A stretch of DNA of 64,000 bases from Candidatus Polarisedimenticolaceae bacterium. Its GTDB lineage: Bacteria > Acidobacteriota > Polarisedimenticolia > Polarisedimenticolales > DASRJG01. Below, in pieces: positions 1 through 7,137 of this stretch. The notes below the pieces were generated by a model, which was given only the letters and a program-made list of their open reading frames with translations, made no database searches and was not told the DNA's origin. Made by a program: the position numbers and the translations under genes. Positions within the stretch are counted from its first letter, which is position 1; each line of letters starts with the position of its first letter. The DNA lies in the NCBI GenBank assembly GCA_036275915.1, contig DASUCV010000017.1, positions 91,001 to 155,000 on the forward strand, given 5' to 3'.

Positions 1-517
1 AGAGCTGCATGATGTTCGTGTTCGGGTCCTTGAAGTCCGCCTCGACGCCGCCGTTGAAGAACGCGGGGATCGTGGCGGCGTGCAGCTTGCCGACCATCGT
101 CATGAGGTTCTTGTCGTTCTTGGTCTTCGCGGCGTCCTTCATCCAGTCCGCGATCGGCTTGACGCCCGCCTCCTCGATGCCCGACTCGTCCATGCAGGCG
201 CCGTAGAACATGCCGAGCTTCTGCCGGCCCGGATCGTCGCCCGGATTCTTGACGGCGTCGTCGAGGATCTCGCGCATCGCGGTGCGGTTACGCTCCGCGA
301 TCTCGCTGAACCCGCGCCCCCAGCGCGACTGGTCGGCCGGGATCTTGGTGGAGTCGAGCCATCCGCCGCAGGCATACCGGTAGAAGTCCTGGCAGGGCTC
401 GGTCTTGGTATCCATCGCCGCTTTGACGGTGGACGCGACGCCGGACGCCGAGGCGTCGGCGGCGAGGGCCGGTGCGGCGCACAGGGCAGCCGCGAGCAAG
501 AGTGCAGTACCACGCAT
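1..517 (-). CDS. M13 family metallopeptidase (neprilysin/PepO-like), N-terminal part
   Basis: The gene begins at the ATG read from 517 on the minus strand and runs off the left edge of the window, so only about 172 residues are visible. A strong ribosome site (AAGGAG) lies about 7 bases upstream. Residues 1-20 form a signal peptide ending ALAA. The text that follows carries the M13 N-terminal signature PCQDFYRYACGGWLD (around residues 42-56), then the helix-rich N-terminal lobe. M13 enzymes are exported zinc endopeptidases; the catalytic HExxH lies in the C-terminal half, outside this window, so activity cannot be judged here. The gene stands alone, with the next gene ending 72 bp upstream on the same strand. 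Confidence 0.85.
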   Translation of the reverse strand, partial: MRGTALLLAAALCAAPALAADASASGVASTVKAAMDTKTEPCQDFYRYACGGWLDSTKIPADQSRWGRGFSEIAERNRTAMREILDDAVKNPGDDPGRQKLGMFYGACMDESGIEEAGVKPIADWMKDAAKTKNDKNLMTMVGKLHAATIPAFFNGGVEADFKDPNTNIMQL

Positions 518-589
518 GAGTCTTCTCCTTGAGTCGTGTCCTAAGGTCCTACGGGCCGCCGTTCCGTACGTCGGTGCGGTCCGATTGTT

Positions 590-1936
590 TCAATAACCCT
601 TCTGCACGCTCAGGGCGGGCGCTTCGGCGGAACCCCCCGGCCCCAGGCGAATCGTTGCGAAAGGAGGATCGCAGACTAGCACGCGCCCGTTCTTTCCCGT
701 AGCCACGATCCGGTACGCTCCGGGCGCCAAGCCTTCGAAGACGAAGCGGCCCGAAGCCTCCGGTGCGACCCGCGCCGCCTGCTTTAAGACGTTGTCGGGG
801 CCGAGCGCGACGACGGCCTCCACTTCGGACCGATCGGGCCCGGTCAACGTGCCGCTGATGGTCCCTGGGCCTGAAGGCGCGGGTGCGGAAGGAGGCACCG
901 GAACGGGAGGCGGCGGCTCGACGGGAGACGGCGGCTCCGGAGGTTTCTCCTTAGGCACTGCCTCGGCGGCGGCCGTTGCGGCGGCGGTGCCGGCGACCGC
1001 TCCGGTCGCGGCAGCTGCAGGCTCGGGAGTCGGAGGCGCCGCTGCGGGCTCGGGCGATGCCGGAGGTGGTGCAACTGCTGCCGCGACGGGCGCCGGACTC
1101 GGCGACGACGGCGGAGTCTCCGCCGGCGTGCCCGGCCACGCCGCGACGATCGCCGCGCCCCGCGGAACGACCTGGAGCGGGTCGAGCCGCACGTCGAGTG
1201 CCTGACCGGTGTCGGTCAGCGCGAGCGCGACCGCTTCATCGGGTGACGCGACGAGCTGCCGGACCGAGGCGCCCGTGTCGACCCGGTCCGCGATCTTGAG
1301 CCCGTCACGATCCTGCGGGCCCGCGAGGTCGACGAGGACGAGAGACGCCCCCTGCGCAACGAGCACGCGTGTCGTCCCCGCGAGAGGAGCCACCGCCACG
1401 TTGTCTCCCAGGACGCGATAGAGCGGTCCGCTCGTCAGCGCCGGGAGGACGAAGGTGCGGAGCTCGTCGTGCGATGCGACGAGGAGCGCGCGGCCGCCGG
1501 CGGCCGGAGCGAGCCCCCCGGCGGAGGCGGGGAGGGTGATCGTCATCGCGATCTTCGGGGCCGCGAGGTCGACGCGCACGAGCGTCGTGCGCCGCACGAT
1601 CCCTTTCTTGTCGCTCTCGACGGCGATCGCGTAGGCGGTCTGGCCGTCATCGGTGAGGGCGACGGCACGCGCCGTCCCCTGCAGCTCGACCTCCTTGGGC
1701 GCATCGCCGCGCGCGACCCTCAGCACCGAGCGGCCCGGGTTGCGCGACGACGGCAGCACCGCCACCGCCACCGCGCGATCCGCCGAAAGGTCGAAGCCGG
1801 AGGCCTGATCGAGCGGGCCGAGGGCGGTCACCGAAGGCGGAAGGTCGCCGGACGGAACGAGGACGGGGCCGGCCGCACGCGCCGCCGCGCTGCAGGCGAA
1901 GGCGAGAACGATGAGAGCGATGGCCCGGCGAGGCAC
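590..1936 (-). CDS. Secreted beta-propeller-like protein with Pro-rich linker and C-terminal Ig-like domain
   Basis: 448 residues from a GTG start at 1936; the reading frame stays open far upstream, but there the text loses protein character and is antisense to the ABC genes. The first 21 residues are a signal peptide (hydrophobic core, ending AARA). Residues about 25-250 read as repeated short beta-strand units such as 'VALTDDGQTAYAIAV' and 'LVASPDEAVALALTD', resembling WD40/YncE-like propellers. Residues about 260-350 are a Pro/Ala-rich linker. The C-terminal part (GTISGTLTGPD...FVFEGLAPGAYRIVA) fits a carboxypeptidase regulatory-like (transthyretin-type) beta-sandwich. It is divergent from the ABC exporter. 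The function is unknown; a periplasmic or surface binding role is only a guess. Confidence 0.75.
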   Translation of the reverse strand: MPRRAIALIVLAFACSAAARAAGPVLVPSGDLPPSVTALGPLDQASGFDLSADRAVAVAVLPSSRNPGRSVLRVARGDAPKEVELQGTARAVALTDDGQTAYAIAVESDKKGIVRRTTLVRVDLAAPKIAMTITLPASAGGLAPAAGGRALLVASHDELRTFVLPALTSGPLYRVLGDNVAVAPLAGTTRVLVAQGASLVLVDLAGPQDRDGLKIADRVDTGASVRQLVASPDEAVALALTDTGQALDVRLDPLQVVPRGAAIVAAWPGTPAETPPSSPSPAPVAAAVAPPPASPEPAAAPPTPEPAAAATGAVAGTAAATAAAEAVPKEKPPEPPSPVEPPPPVPVPPSAPAPSGPGTISGTLTGPDRSEVEAVVALGPDNVLKQAARVAPEASGRFVFEGLAPGAYRIVATGKNGRVLVCDPPFATIRLGPGGSAEAPALSVQKGY

Positions 1937-1941
1937 CGGTC

Positions 1942-1947
1942 TATGAT
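1942..1947 (+). promoter_or_regulatory. Putative -10 element (TATGAT) of the ABC exporter operon
   Basis: TATGAT lies 10 bp before the ATG at 1958. There is no Shine-Dalgarno between them, so a very short leader or leaderless mRNA is suggested. No convincing -35 is seen. Confidence 0.35.
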
Positions 1948-1957
1948 ACGCGGCTCC

Positions 1958-2881
1958 ATGCCCGCGATCGCCCTCTCCTGCGAAGGCCTCGTCAAGCGCT
2001 ACGGCGATCTCGTGGCGGTCGACGGACTCGACCTCGACGTGCGGACCGGCGAATGCTTCGGTCTGCTCGGTCCGAACGGTGCGGGGAAGACGACCACGGT
2101 CGAGATCCTCGAAGGCCTCCTCGAGCCGGACGCGGGGCGCGTCGCCGTGCTCGGACAGGGCTGGGCGAACGGCGGCGATGCGCTGCGCCAGCGGATCGGC
2201 ATCCAGCTCCAGGAGACGCAGCTCTCCGAGAAGCTGACCGTCCTCGAGACCATCGAGCTGTTCCGCAGCTTCTACGTCCGAGGCCTCGAGCCGCGGGAGG
2301 TCATGCGGATCGTGCGGCTCGAGGAGAAGGAGAAGTCGTGGGTCCGCAAGCTGTCGGGAGGCCAGAAGCAGCGCCTCTCGCTCGCGACGGCGCTCGTCGG
2401 CGATCCCGAGATCTTGTTCCTCGACGAGCCGACGACCGGCCTCGACCCGCAGGCGCGCCGCCAGGTGTGGGACGTCATCGCCGACGTGCGCTCCCGCGGC
2501 GGCACGGTGCTCTTGACGACTCACTACATGGAGGAGGCCGAGCGCCTGTGCGACCGCATCGCGATCGTCGATCGCGGCAAGGTCATCGCGCTGGACACGC
2601 CCGCCGGCCTCATCGCCCGGCTCGGCGCCGATCACGTCCTCGAGATCGAGACCGCGAGCGTTCCCGACCTCGCGTCGCTCAAAGGGTTGACCGACGTGCG
2701 CGACGTGCGCGTCGACGCGGGGATCGTCTCGCTCACGGTCGGCGAGGTGCATCGCGCCGTCCCGGCGCTCCTCCACGAGCTGACACGCCAGGGGGTGCCG
2801 CTCACGCGCCTCACGACGCATCACGCGACGCTCGAGGACGTCTTCGTAGCGATGACCGGCCGCCACCTCCGCGAGAGCTGA
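1958..2881 (+). CDS. ABC exporter ATP-binding protein (ABC-2 type, drug/polysaccharide class)
   Basis: 307 residues; an in-frame ATG also occurs 15 bases upstream. The N-terminal 215 residues are a complete nucleotide-binding domain: Walker A GPNGAGKTTT, Q-loop (IQLQE), signature LSGGQ, Walker B ILFLDEPTTGLDP, and switch histidine in LLTTHYMEEAE. The C-terminal extension ending 'HATLEDVFVAMTGRHL' is typical of the CcmA/DrrA-type exporters, which drive efflux of drugs, lipids or polysaccharides. The permease gene starts one base after the stop codon, so the two form one operon and one transporter. The substrate cannot be read from sequence. Confidence 0.93.
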   Translation: MPAIALSCEGLVKRYGDLVAVDGLDLDVRTGECFGLLGPNGAGKTTTVEILEGLLEPDAGRVAVLGQGWANGGDALRQRIGIQLQETQLSEKLTVLETIELFRSFYVRGLEPREVMRIVRLEEKEKSWVRKLSGGQKQRLSLATALVGDPEILFLDEPTTGLDPQARRQVWDVIADVRSRGGTVLLTTHYMEEAERLCDRIAIVDRGKVIALDTPAGLIARLGADHVLEIETASVPDLASLKGLTDVRDVRVDAGIVSLTVGEVHRAVPALLHELTRQGVPLTRLTTHHATLEDVFVAMTGRHLRES

Positions 2882-2882
2882 G

Positions 2883-3914
2883 ATGAGCGCGCATCCCCTG
2901 CTCCATCTCACGCGCGTCAAGTTCCTGGAGTTCGTCCGCGAGCCCGAGGCGATCTTCTGGGTGCTCGTCTTCCCGATCCTCCTCTCGCTCGCGCTCGGCA
3001 TCGCGTTTCGCGCGAGGACGCCCGACCCCATCGCGATCGCCGTCCAGGCCGGCCCCGGGGCCGACGAGGCGCTCGGCGCGCTCTCGTCCGACGGCGCGCT
3101 CCGCGCGAAGATCCTCACGGAGGCGGAGGCGCGAGAGAGCCTCCGCACGGGACGCGTCGCGCTCGTCGTCGTTCCCGGCGTCACCCTCACCTACTGGTTC
3201 GATCCCGCGCGCGACGAGAGCCGCGTCGCGCGCCTCGCCGCCGACGCCGACCTCCAGCGCGCGGCCGGAAGGAGCGATCCGCGCGCGGTCCAGACGCACG
3301 AGATGAAGGAGAAGGGGTCGCGCTATATCGACTTCCTCGTGCCCGGCCTGCTCGGGATGAACCTCATGGGGACCGGGATGTGGGGCATCGGCTTCTCGAT
3401 CGTCACCGCACGATCGCGCGGCCTGCTGAAGCGCCTCGTCGCGACGCCGATGCGCAAGCGCGACTATCTCATCGGCCAGATGCTCGGCCGCCTGGTGTTC
3501 CTCTTCCCCGAGGTCGTTCTGCTCCTCGGCTTCGCGCACCTCGCGTTCGACGTGCCCCTCCGCGGCAGCCTCTTGGCGCTCGGCGCCGTCACCGTCGCCG
3601 GGGCGCTCGCCTTCACCGGAATCGGCCTGCTCGTCGCCGCGCGGCCGCGGACGATCGAAGGCGTGTCGGGGCTCATGAACTTCGTCATGCTCCCGATGTG
3701 GATCTTCTCGGGAGTGTTCTTCTCGCCGTCGCGCTTCCCCGACGCGATCCAGCCGGCGATCGCCCTCCTCCCTTTGACCGCGCTCAACGACGCGATCCGG
3801 TCGGTCATGATCGACGGCGCGCCGCTCCTCGCGGTCGCGAGGCCGGTCGCGATCGTCGCGGGCTGGGGCCTCGCGGCGTTCCTCCTGGCACTCCGTCTCT
3901 TCCGCTGGAAGTAG
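2883..3914 (+). CDS. ABC-2 type transporter permease
   Basis: 343 residues. It has one N-terminal membrane helix (about 20-45), an extracytoplasmic segment (about 50-145), and then about five membrane helices. The text 'FLVPGLLGMNLMGTGMWG' and 'PMWIFSGVFFSPSRFP' matches the ABC-2 membrane domain of DrrB/YadH-like exporters. It starts one base after the ATPase stop codon (TGAGATGAG), so translation is coupled. It would dimerise and pair with the preceding ATPase. The substrate is unknown. Confidence 0.9.
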   Translation: MSAHPLLHLTRVKFLEFVREPEAIFWVLVFPILLSLALGIAFRARTPDPIAIAVQAGPGADEALGALSSDGALRAKILTEAEARESLRTGRVALVVVPGVTLTYWFDPARDESRVARLAADADLQRAAGRSDPRAVQTHEMKEKGSRYIDFLVPGLLGMNLMGTGMWGIGFSIVTARSRGLLKRLVATPMRKRDYLIGQMLGRLVFLFPEVVLLLGFAHLAFDVPLRGSLLALGAVTVAGALAFTGIGLLVAARPRTIEGVSGLMNFVMLPMWIFSGVFFSPSRFPDAIQPAIALLPLTALNDAIRSVMIDGAPLLAVARPVAIVAGWGLAAFLLALRLFRWK

Positions 3915-3915
3915 C

Positions 3916-4119
3916 GTGCAAGGCCCGGCCGGACTCTGCGCGAGCTGCCGCTTCGCGGAGCGCGTCGTCACGGGCCGCGGCTCCGTTTTCACCCGCTGCG
4001 CGCGGTCCGACGACGATCCGCGCTACCCCCGGTACCCGCGGCTCCCGGTCCTCGAGTGCGAGGGCCACGAGCCGAGGTTGGTAGAATCCGCGGACCCCGA
4101 CGAGGATCCGTCATGCTGA
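3916..4119 (+). CDS. Small conserved four-cysteine protein
   Basis: 67 residues, GTG start two bases after the permease stop; its end overlaps the arcA start by 7 bases. It contains C8-x2-C11, then RGSVF-x2-C28, DPRYPRYPRLPVLEC48 and GHE. The pattern 'CxxC..., RGSxFxxC, DPRxPxYPxLPVxxC' recurs, to my recollection, in small uncharacterised bacterial proteins; the four cysteines suggest a metal site, probably zinc. Its position inside the exporter/arcA run suggests co-transcription but gives no function. Confidence 0.7.
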   Translation: MQGPAGLCASCRFAERVVTGRGSVFTRCARSDDDPRYPRYPRLPVLECEGHEPRLVESADPDEDPSC

Positions 4120-5378
4120 GCGTCACGAGCGAGGTCGGCCGCCTGCGGAAGGTGCTCATGCACGAGCCCGGCCCCGAGATCGACCGCATGGTCCCGTCGA
4201 TGATGGAAGAGCTCCTCTTCGACGACATCCTCTACGGCGACCGTGCGCGCGAGGAGCACGCCCGGATGCGCCGGGCCCTTCAGGTCCTCGGGATCGAGAC
4301 GATCGATGCGGCGGATCTCCTGGAAGAGGTCCTCGGCGACCCCGCGGGGCGCTCGTGGCTCCTGGACGCGCTCCTCCCCGCCGGCGGGCGCCTCGCCGAT
4401 CAGCTCCGTGAGATGCCACCCGCCGATCTCGCATCCGCGCTCGCGGGCGGTGTTCGCCGCCCGCACGCCCCGGGGACCGCGCTCGACGTCGACGAGCTGT
4501 TCGCCATCCCTCCGCTCCCGAACTGGTGCTTCCAGCGTGATCCGCAGGTCGTCATCGGGAGCGGGGTGGTCTTCGCTTCGATGACGAGCGCCGCACGCGA
4601 GCGCGAGGCGGTGCTCGCGAGAGCGATCTTCCGCTTCCACCCCGACTTCGCGGGGACTCCCGAGTGGCACGAGCCGCATGACCTCGAGTTCGAGCGCTCG
4701 CACGTCGCCGGTGCCGGCCACGCCCGGCTCGAAGGCGGCGATGTCATCCTCGTCTCGCCCGACGTCGTCGCGGTCGGGCTCTCCGAGCGCACGAACCGCC
4801 TCGGCATCGAGGACCTCGCCGAGGCGCTCGCGGTGAGCGACGCCGGCCCGCGCTTCCTCGTCGTGGTCGAGCTGCCCAGGCGGCGCGCCTACATGCACCT
4901 CGACACGCTCTTCACGCCGATCGACCGCGACCTGGCGCTCATCTACTCCCCGGTGATCCTCCAGGGAGGCGCCGAGCACGCGAGCGTCTTCGAGATCGAC
5001 CTCAAGAGCGAGCACCGCACGTGGTCGCCGCGGAAGGACCTCCTCTCCTGCCTCGCGCGGCGCGGGAGCGGACTCGAGCCGATTCTCTGCGGCGGCGACG
5101 ATCCGATCGCGCAGCAGCGCGAGCAGTGGACCGACGGCGCCAACGCGCTCGCCATCGCGCCGGGGGTCATCGCCATGTACGACCGGAACGAGGCGACGCT
5201 CGAATCACTCGCGCGCGGAGGCTTCCGCATCGTGACGGCGAAGGACCTCCTCCTAGGCCGTGAGGAGATCGACCTCGACGGGAACGAGAAGGTGTGCGTC
5301 GCCTTCGCGAGCCACGAGCTGTCCCGCGCGCGGGGCGGACCGCACTGCCTCACCCACCCGCTCGTGCGGGATCCTTGA
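4113..5378 (+). CDS. arcA: Arginine deiminase
   Basis: 421 residues from ATG 4113, with a GAGG ribosome site about 8 bases upstream. The enzyme hydrolyses L-arginine to citrulline and ammonia, the first step of the arginine dihydrolase pathway. Family landmarks are present in order: N-terminal 'SEVGRLRKVLMHEPG', FxRDP (NWCFQRDP), LEGGDV, GLSERT, the HxD pair in 'YMHLDTLF', and the C-terminal catalytic Cys in 'RGGPHCLTHPLVR' (commonly GGPRCMSMPL), so the active-site set looks complete. Ornithine carbamoyltransferase and carbamate kinase genes are not in the window. A TAGAAT hexamer at 4082-4087 could be a -10, but co-transcription with the small upstream gene is also likely. Confidence 0.92.
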   Translation: MLSVTSEVGRLRKVLMHEPGPEIDRMVPSMMEELLFDDILYGDRAREEHARMRRALQVLGIETIDAADLLEEVLGDPAGRSWLLDALLPAGGRLADQLREMPPADLASALAGGVRRPHAPGTALDVDELFAIPPLPNWCFQRDPQVVIGSGVVFASMTSAAREREAVLARAIFRFHPDFAGTPEWHEPHDLEFERSHVAGAGHARLEGGDVILVSPDVVAVGLSERTNRLGIEDLAEALAVSDAGPRFLVVVELPRRRAYMHLDTLFTPIDRDLALIYSPVILQGGAEHASVFEIDLKSEHRTWSPRKDLLSCLARRGSGLEPILCGGDDPIAQQREQWTDGANALAIAPGVIAMYDRNEATLESLARGGFRIVTAKDLLLGREEIDLDGNEKVCVAFASHELSRARGGPHCLTHPLVRDP

Positions 5379-5379
5379 G

Positions 5380-5985
5380 CTACCAGCCGTAGCCGAGGAG
5401 CACGCCGGCGTGCAGGCCGCCCGCCGCGATGTCGACCGGGAGGCCGTTGCGCATGAACCGCGCGTCGGCGTGGGTATAGCGCGCGTCGAGGCCGAGATTC
5501 ATGTGCCCGGCGAGGCGCCAGGAGAGGCCGCCCTCGATCCAGAGACCGTAGGCGTTGTCGGCGTAGTGCGGATGGAAGCCCGGCGCGTCGTAGTCGAGAT
5601 TGACCGCGACCAGACATCCGCCGGCGCCGACCAGCGGATGGAACGCACCCAGGTCCCACACCTTGCGTACGCCGATCGCGTACTCGGCCGAGCTGGACTT
5701 CACGTCGACGGGCCCGAGGAACGGCGAGTCGACGACGCTGTCCTTCTGGGAATAGAGGATGTCCATCGCGAAGTGCACGGGAGAGTGCTCGAGGCCGAAG
5801 GCGAACATCACGCCGAACTCGGGCTGGTCCTCGACCGGGTCCCAGTCCTGCTTGTCCATGAGCTTCTCGCCGACGAAGAGGTTCACGTTTCCGTGGTAAC
5901 GCGCGGCGGCCGGTGTGCTGGCCGCGAGCGCGAGCGCGGCGAGCGCCGTCAGGACGACGCTCGTTCTCCGGCCGCGGACGCTCAC
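5380..5985 (-). CDS. Outer-membrane beta-barrel protein
   Basis: 201 residues. Residues 1-28 are a signal peptide ending PAAA. The rest is alternating hydrophobic/polar beta-strand text rich in Gly and aromatics ('FGVMFAFGLEHS', 'LGLDARYTHADARF') and ends '...LLGYGW', with a terminal aromatic residue as usual for barrels of this size. It looks like an eight-stranded OmpW/OmpA-type barrel. Its start overlaps the end of the upstream FKBP gene by 4 bases (ATGA), so the two are translationally coupled; SlyD-type proteins are cytoplasmic or metal chaperones, so a functional link is uncertain. The specific role is unknown. Confidence 0.75.
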   Translation of the reverse strand: MSVRGRRTSVVLTALAALALAASTPAAARYHGNVNLFVGEKLMDKQDWDPVEDQPEFGVMFAFGLEHSPVHFAMDILYSQKDSVVDSPFLGPVDVKSSSAEYAIGVRKVWDLGAFHPLVGAGGCLVAVNLDYDAPGFHPHYADNAYGLWIEGGLSWRLAGHMNLGLDARYTHADARFMRNGLPVDIAAGGLHAGVLLGYGW

Positions 5986-6470
5986 GCGTGACCGTGCGCG
6001 CCGCCCGTGCCGTGCGCGTGGCGGTGCGCGATCTCGTCCGGCGTCGCCTCGCGGACCTCGAGGACCTCCACGTCGAACGTGAGCGTCTTTCCGGCCAGCG
6101 GATGGTTGCCGTCGAGGACGACCTCGTCGCCTTCGATCGCGACGACGAGGAAGGTCACCGGTCCGTCGGGGGTCGAGGCCTGAACCTCGATCCCGGGTGC
6201 GAGGCCCATCTTCGGAGGGAACTCCGAGACGGGGACGCGGATCCGCGCGCCGGGATCGGAGACTCCGTAGGCGTCTTCCGGCGGAACGACGATCCGCCGC
6301 TTCGTGCCGGCGGCCGATCCCGCGAGCGCGTTCTCGAGGCCCGGGATGATCTGGCCCGCGCCGTGGAGATAGACCATCGGATCGTCTCCGACGCTCGTCT
6401 CGATCGTCGCGCCGTCGGCGCCGGTGAGGGTGTAATGCATGCGGACGACGCGGCCGGGCTCGATCTTCAT
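5982..6470 (-). CDS. slyD: SlyD-type FKBP peptidyl-prolyl isomerase
   Basis: 162 residues from the ATG at 6470 (a GTG one codon upstream is possible). The FKBP core 'MHYTLTGADG' and 'IPGLENALAGSAAGTKR' is interrupted by the IF chaperone domain (about residues 70-120, PEDAYG...NHPLAGKTLTFDVEV). The sequence ends in a short His-rich tail with five His in the last 16 residues, comparable to the nickel-binding tail of E. coli SlyD. The family isomerises X-Pro bonds, acts as a chaperone and delivers metals. It is followed by the barrel gene with a 4-base overlap. Confidence 0.92.
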   Translation of the reverse strand: MKIEPGRVVRMHYTLTGADGATIETSVGDDPMVYLHGAGQIIPGLENALAGSAAGTKRRIVVPPEDAYGVSDPGARIRVPVSEFPPKMGLAPGIEVQASTPDGPVTFLVVAIEGDEVVLDGNHPLAGKTLTFDVEVLEVREATPDEIAHRHAHGTGGAHGHA

Positions 6471-6504
6471 CACGGCGATCCCCCGAGATCGTGGTTCCTC
6501 ACGC

Positions 6505-6510
6505 TAGCAT
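6505..6510 (+). promoter_or_regulatory. Putative -10 element (TAGCAT) 6 bp before a start codon
   Basis: TAGCAT is separated from the ATG at 6517 by 6 bp, which would place transcription start on the A of ATG (leaderless mRNA). There is no Shine-Dalgarno. Confidence 0.35.
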
Positions 6511-6516
6511 GGCTCC

Positions 6517-7137
6517 ATGGAGCGCTCACGTCTTCCATTGTTTCTCTTCGTGTACGTCGCCGCCGTCTTCGCGTGGTCGGGATGGCATCCGCACGATCGC
6601 CTCACGTGGGTGCTCGAGGTGTTCCCGGTCATCATCGCGGTGCCCATCCTCGCCGCCACCCGCCCCAGCTTTCCGCTGACGAACCTCGCCTACGTCCTCG
6701 TCGCGCTCCACGCGACGATCCTCATGGTCGGCGGCAAATATACGTACGCGGAAGTCCCGTTGTTCAACGCGATCCGGGACGCCCTCCACGCGGCGCGCAA
6801 CGATTACGACCGCCTCGGCCACTTCGCCCAGGGGTTCGTCCCCGCGGTCATCGCGCGCGAGGTCCTCTTGCGAAAGACCCCGCTGCGCCGCGGCGGCTGG
6901 CTCTTCTTCCTGGTGCTGTCGATCTGCATGGCGATCAGCGCGACGTACGAGCTCGTCGAGTGGAGCGCCGCGGAGGCGACCGGTTCGGCGGCCGACGCTT
7001 TCCTCGGGACCCAGGGCGACCCTTGGGACACGCAGAAGGACATGCTCTTCGCGGGGATCGGGGCGCTGACCGCGCTGCTCACCATCACGCGCTGGCACGA
7101 CCGGCAGATCGATCGCCTGCTCAGTAGTACCAGGTGA
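6517..7137 (+). CDS. DUF2238 (YjdF-like) membrane protein
   Basis: 206 residues with about six membrane helices. The conserved polar stretch 'YDRLGHFAQGFVPAVIAREVL' followed by 'ATYELVEW' and 'GTQGDPWDTQKDMLFAGIGA' is the DUF2238/YjdF family signature, with conserved His, Glu and Asp residues in membrane loops. The function of the family is not known. The gene is divergent from slyD and converges with the large gene to the right, overlapping its end by 17 bases. Confidence 0.85.
   Translation: MERSRLPLFLFVYVAAVFAWSGWHPHDRLTWVLEVFPVIIAVPILAATRPSFPLTNLAYVLVALHATILMVGGKYTYAEVPLFNAIRDALHAARNDYDRLGHFAQGFVPAVIAREVLLRKTPLRRGGWLFFLVLSICMAISATYELVEWSAAEATGSAADAFLGTQGDPWDTQKDMLFAGIGALTALLTITRWHDRQIDRLLSSTR

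Noticed and set aside
1937..3190. Upstream extension of the gene at 590-1936 to give 866 residues
   Set aside because: The extension is antisense to the ABC transporter genes and has shadow-like composition; a signal peptide starts at the GTG at 1936.
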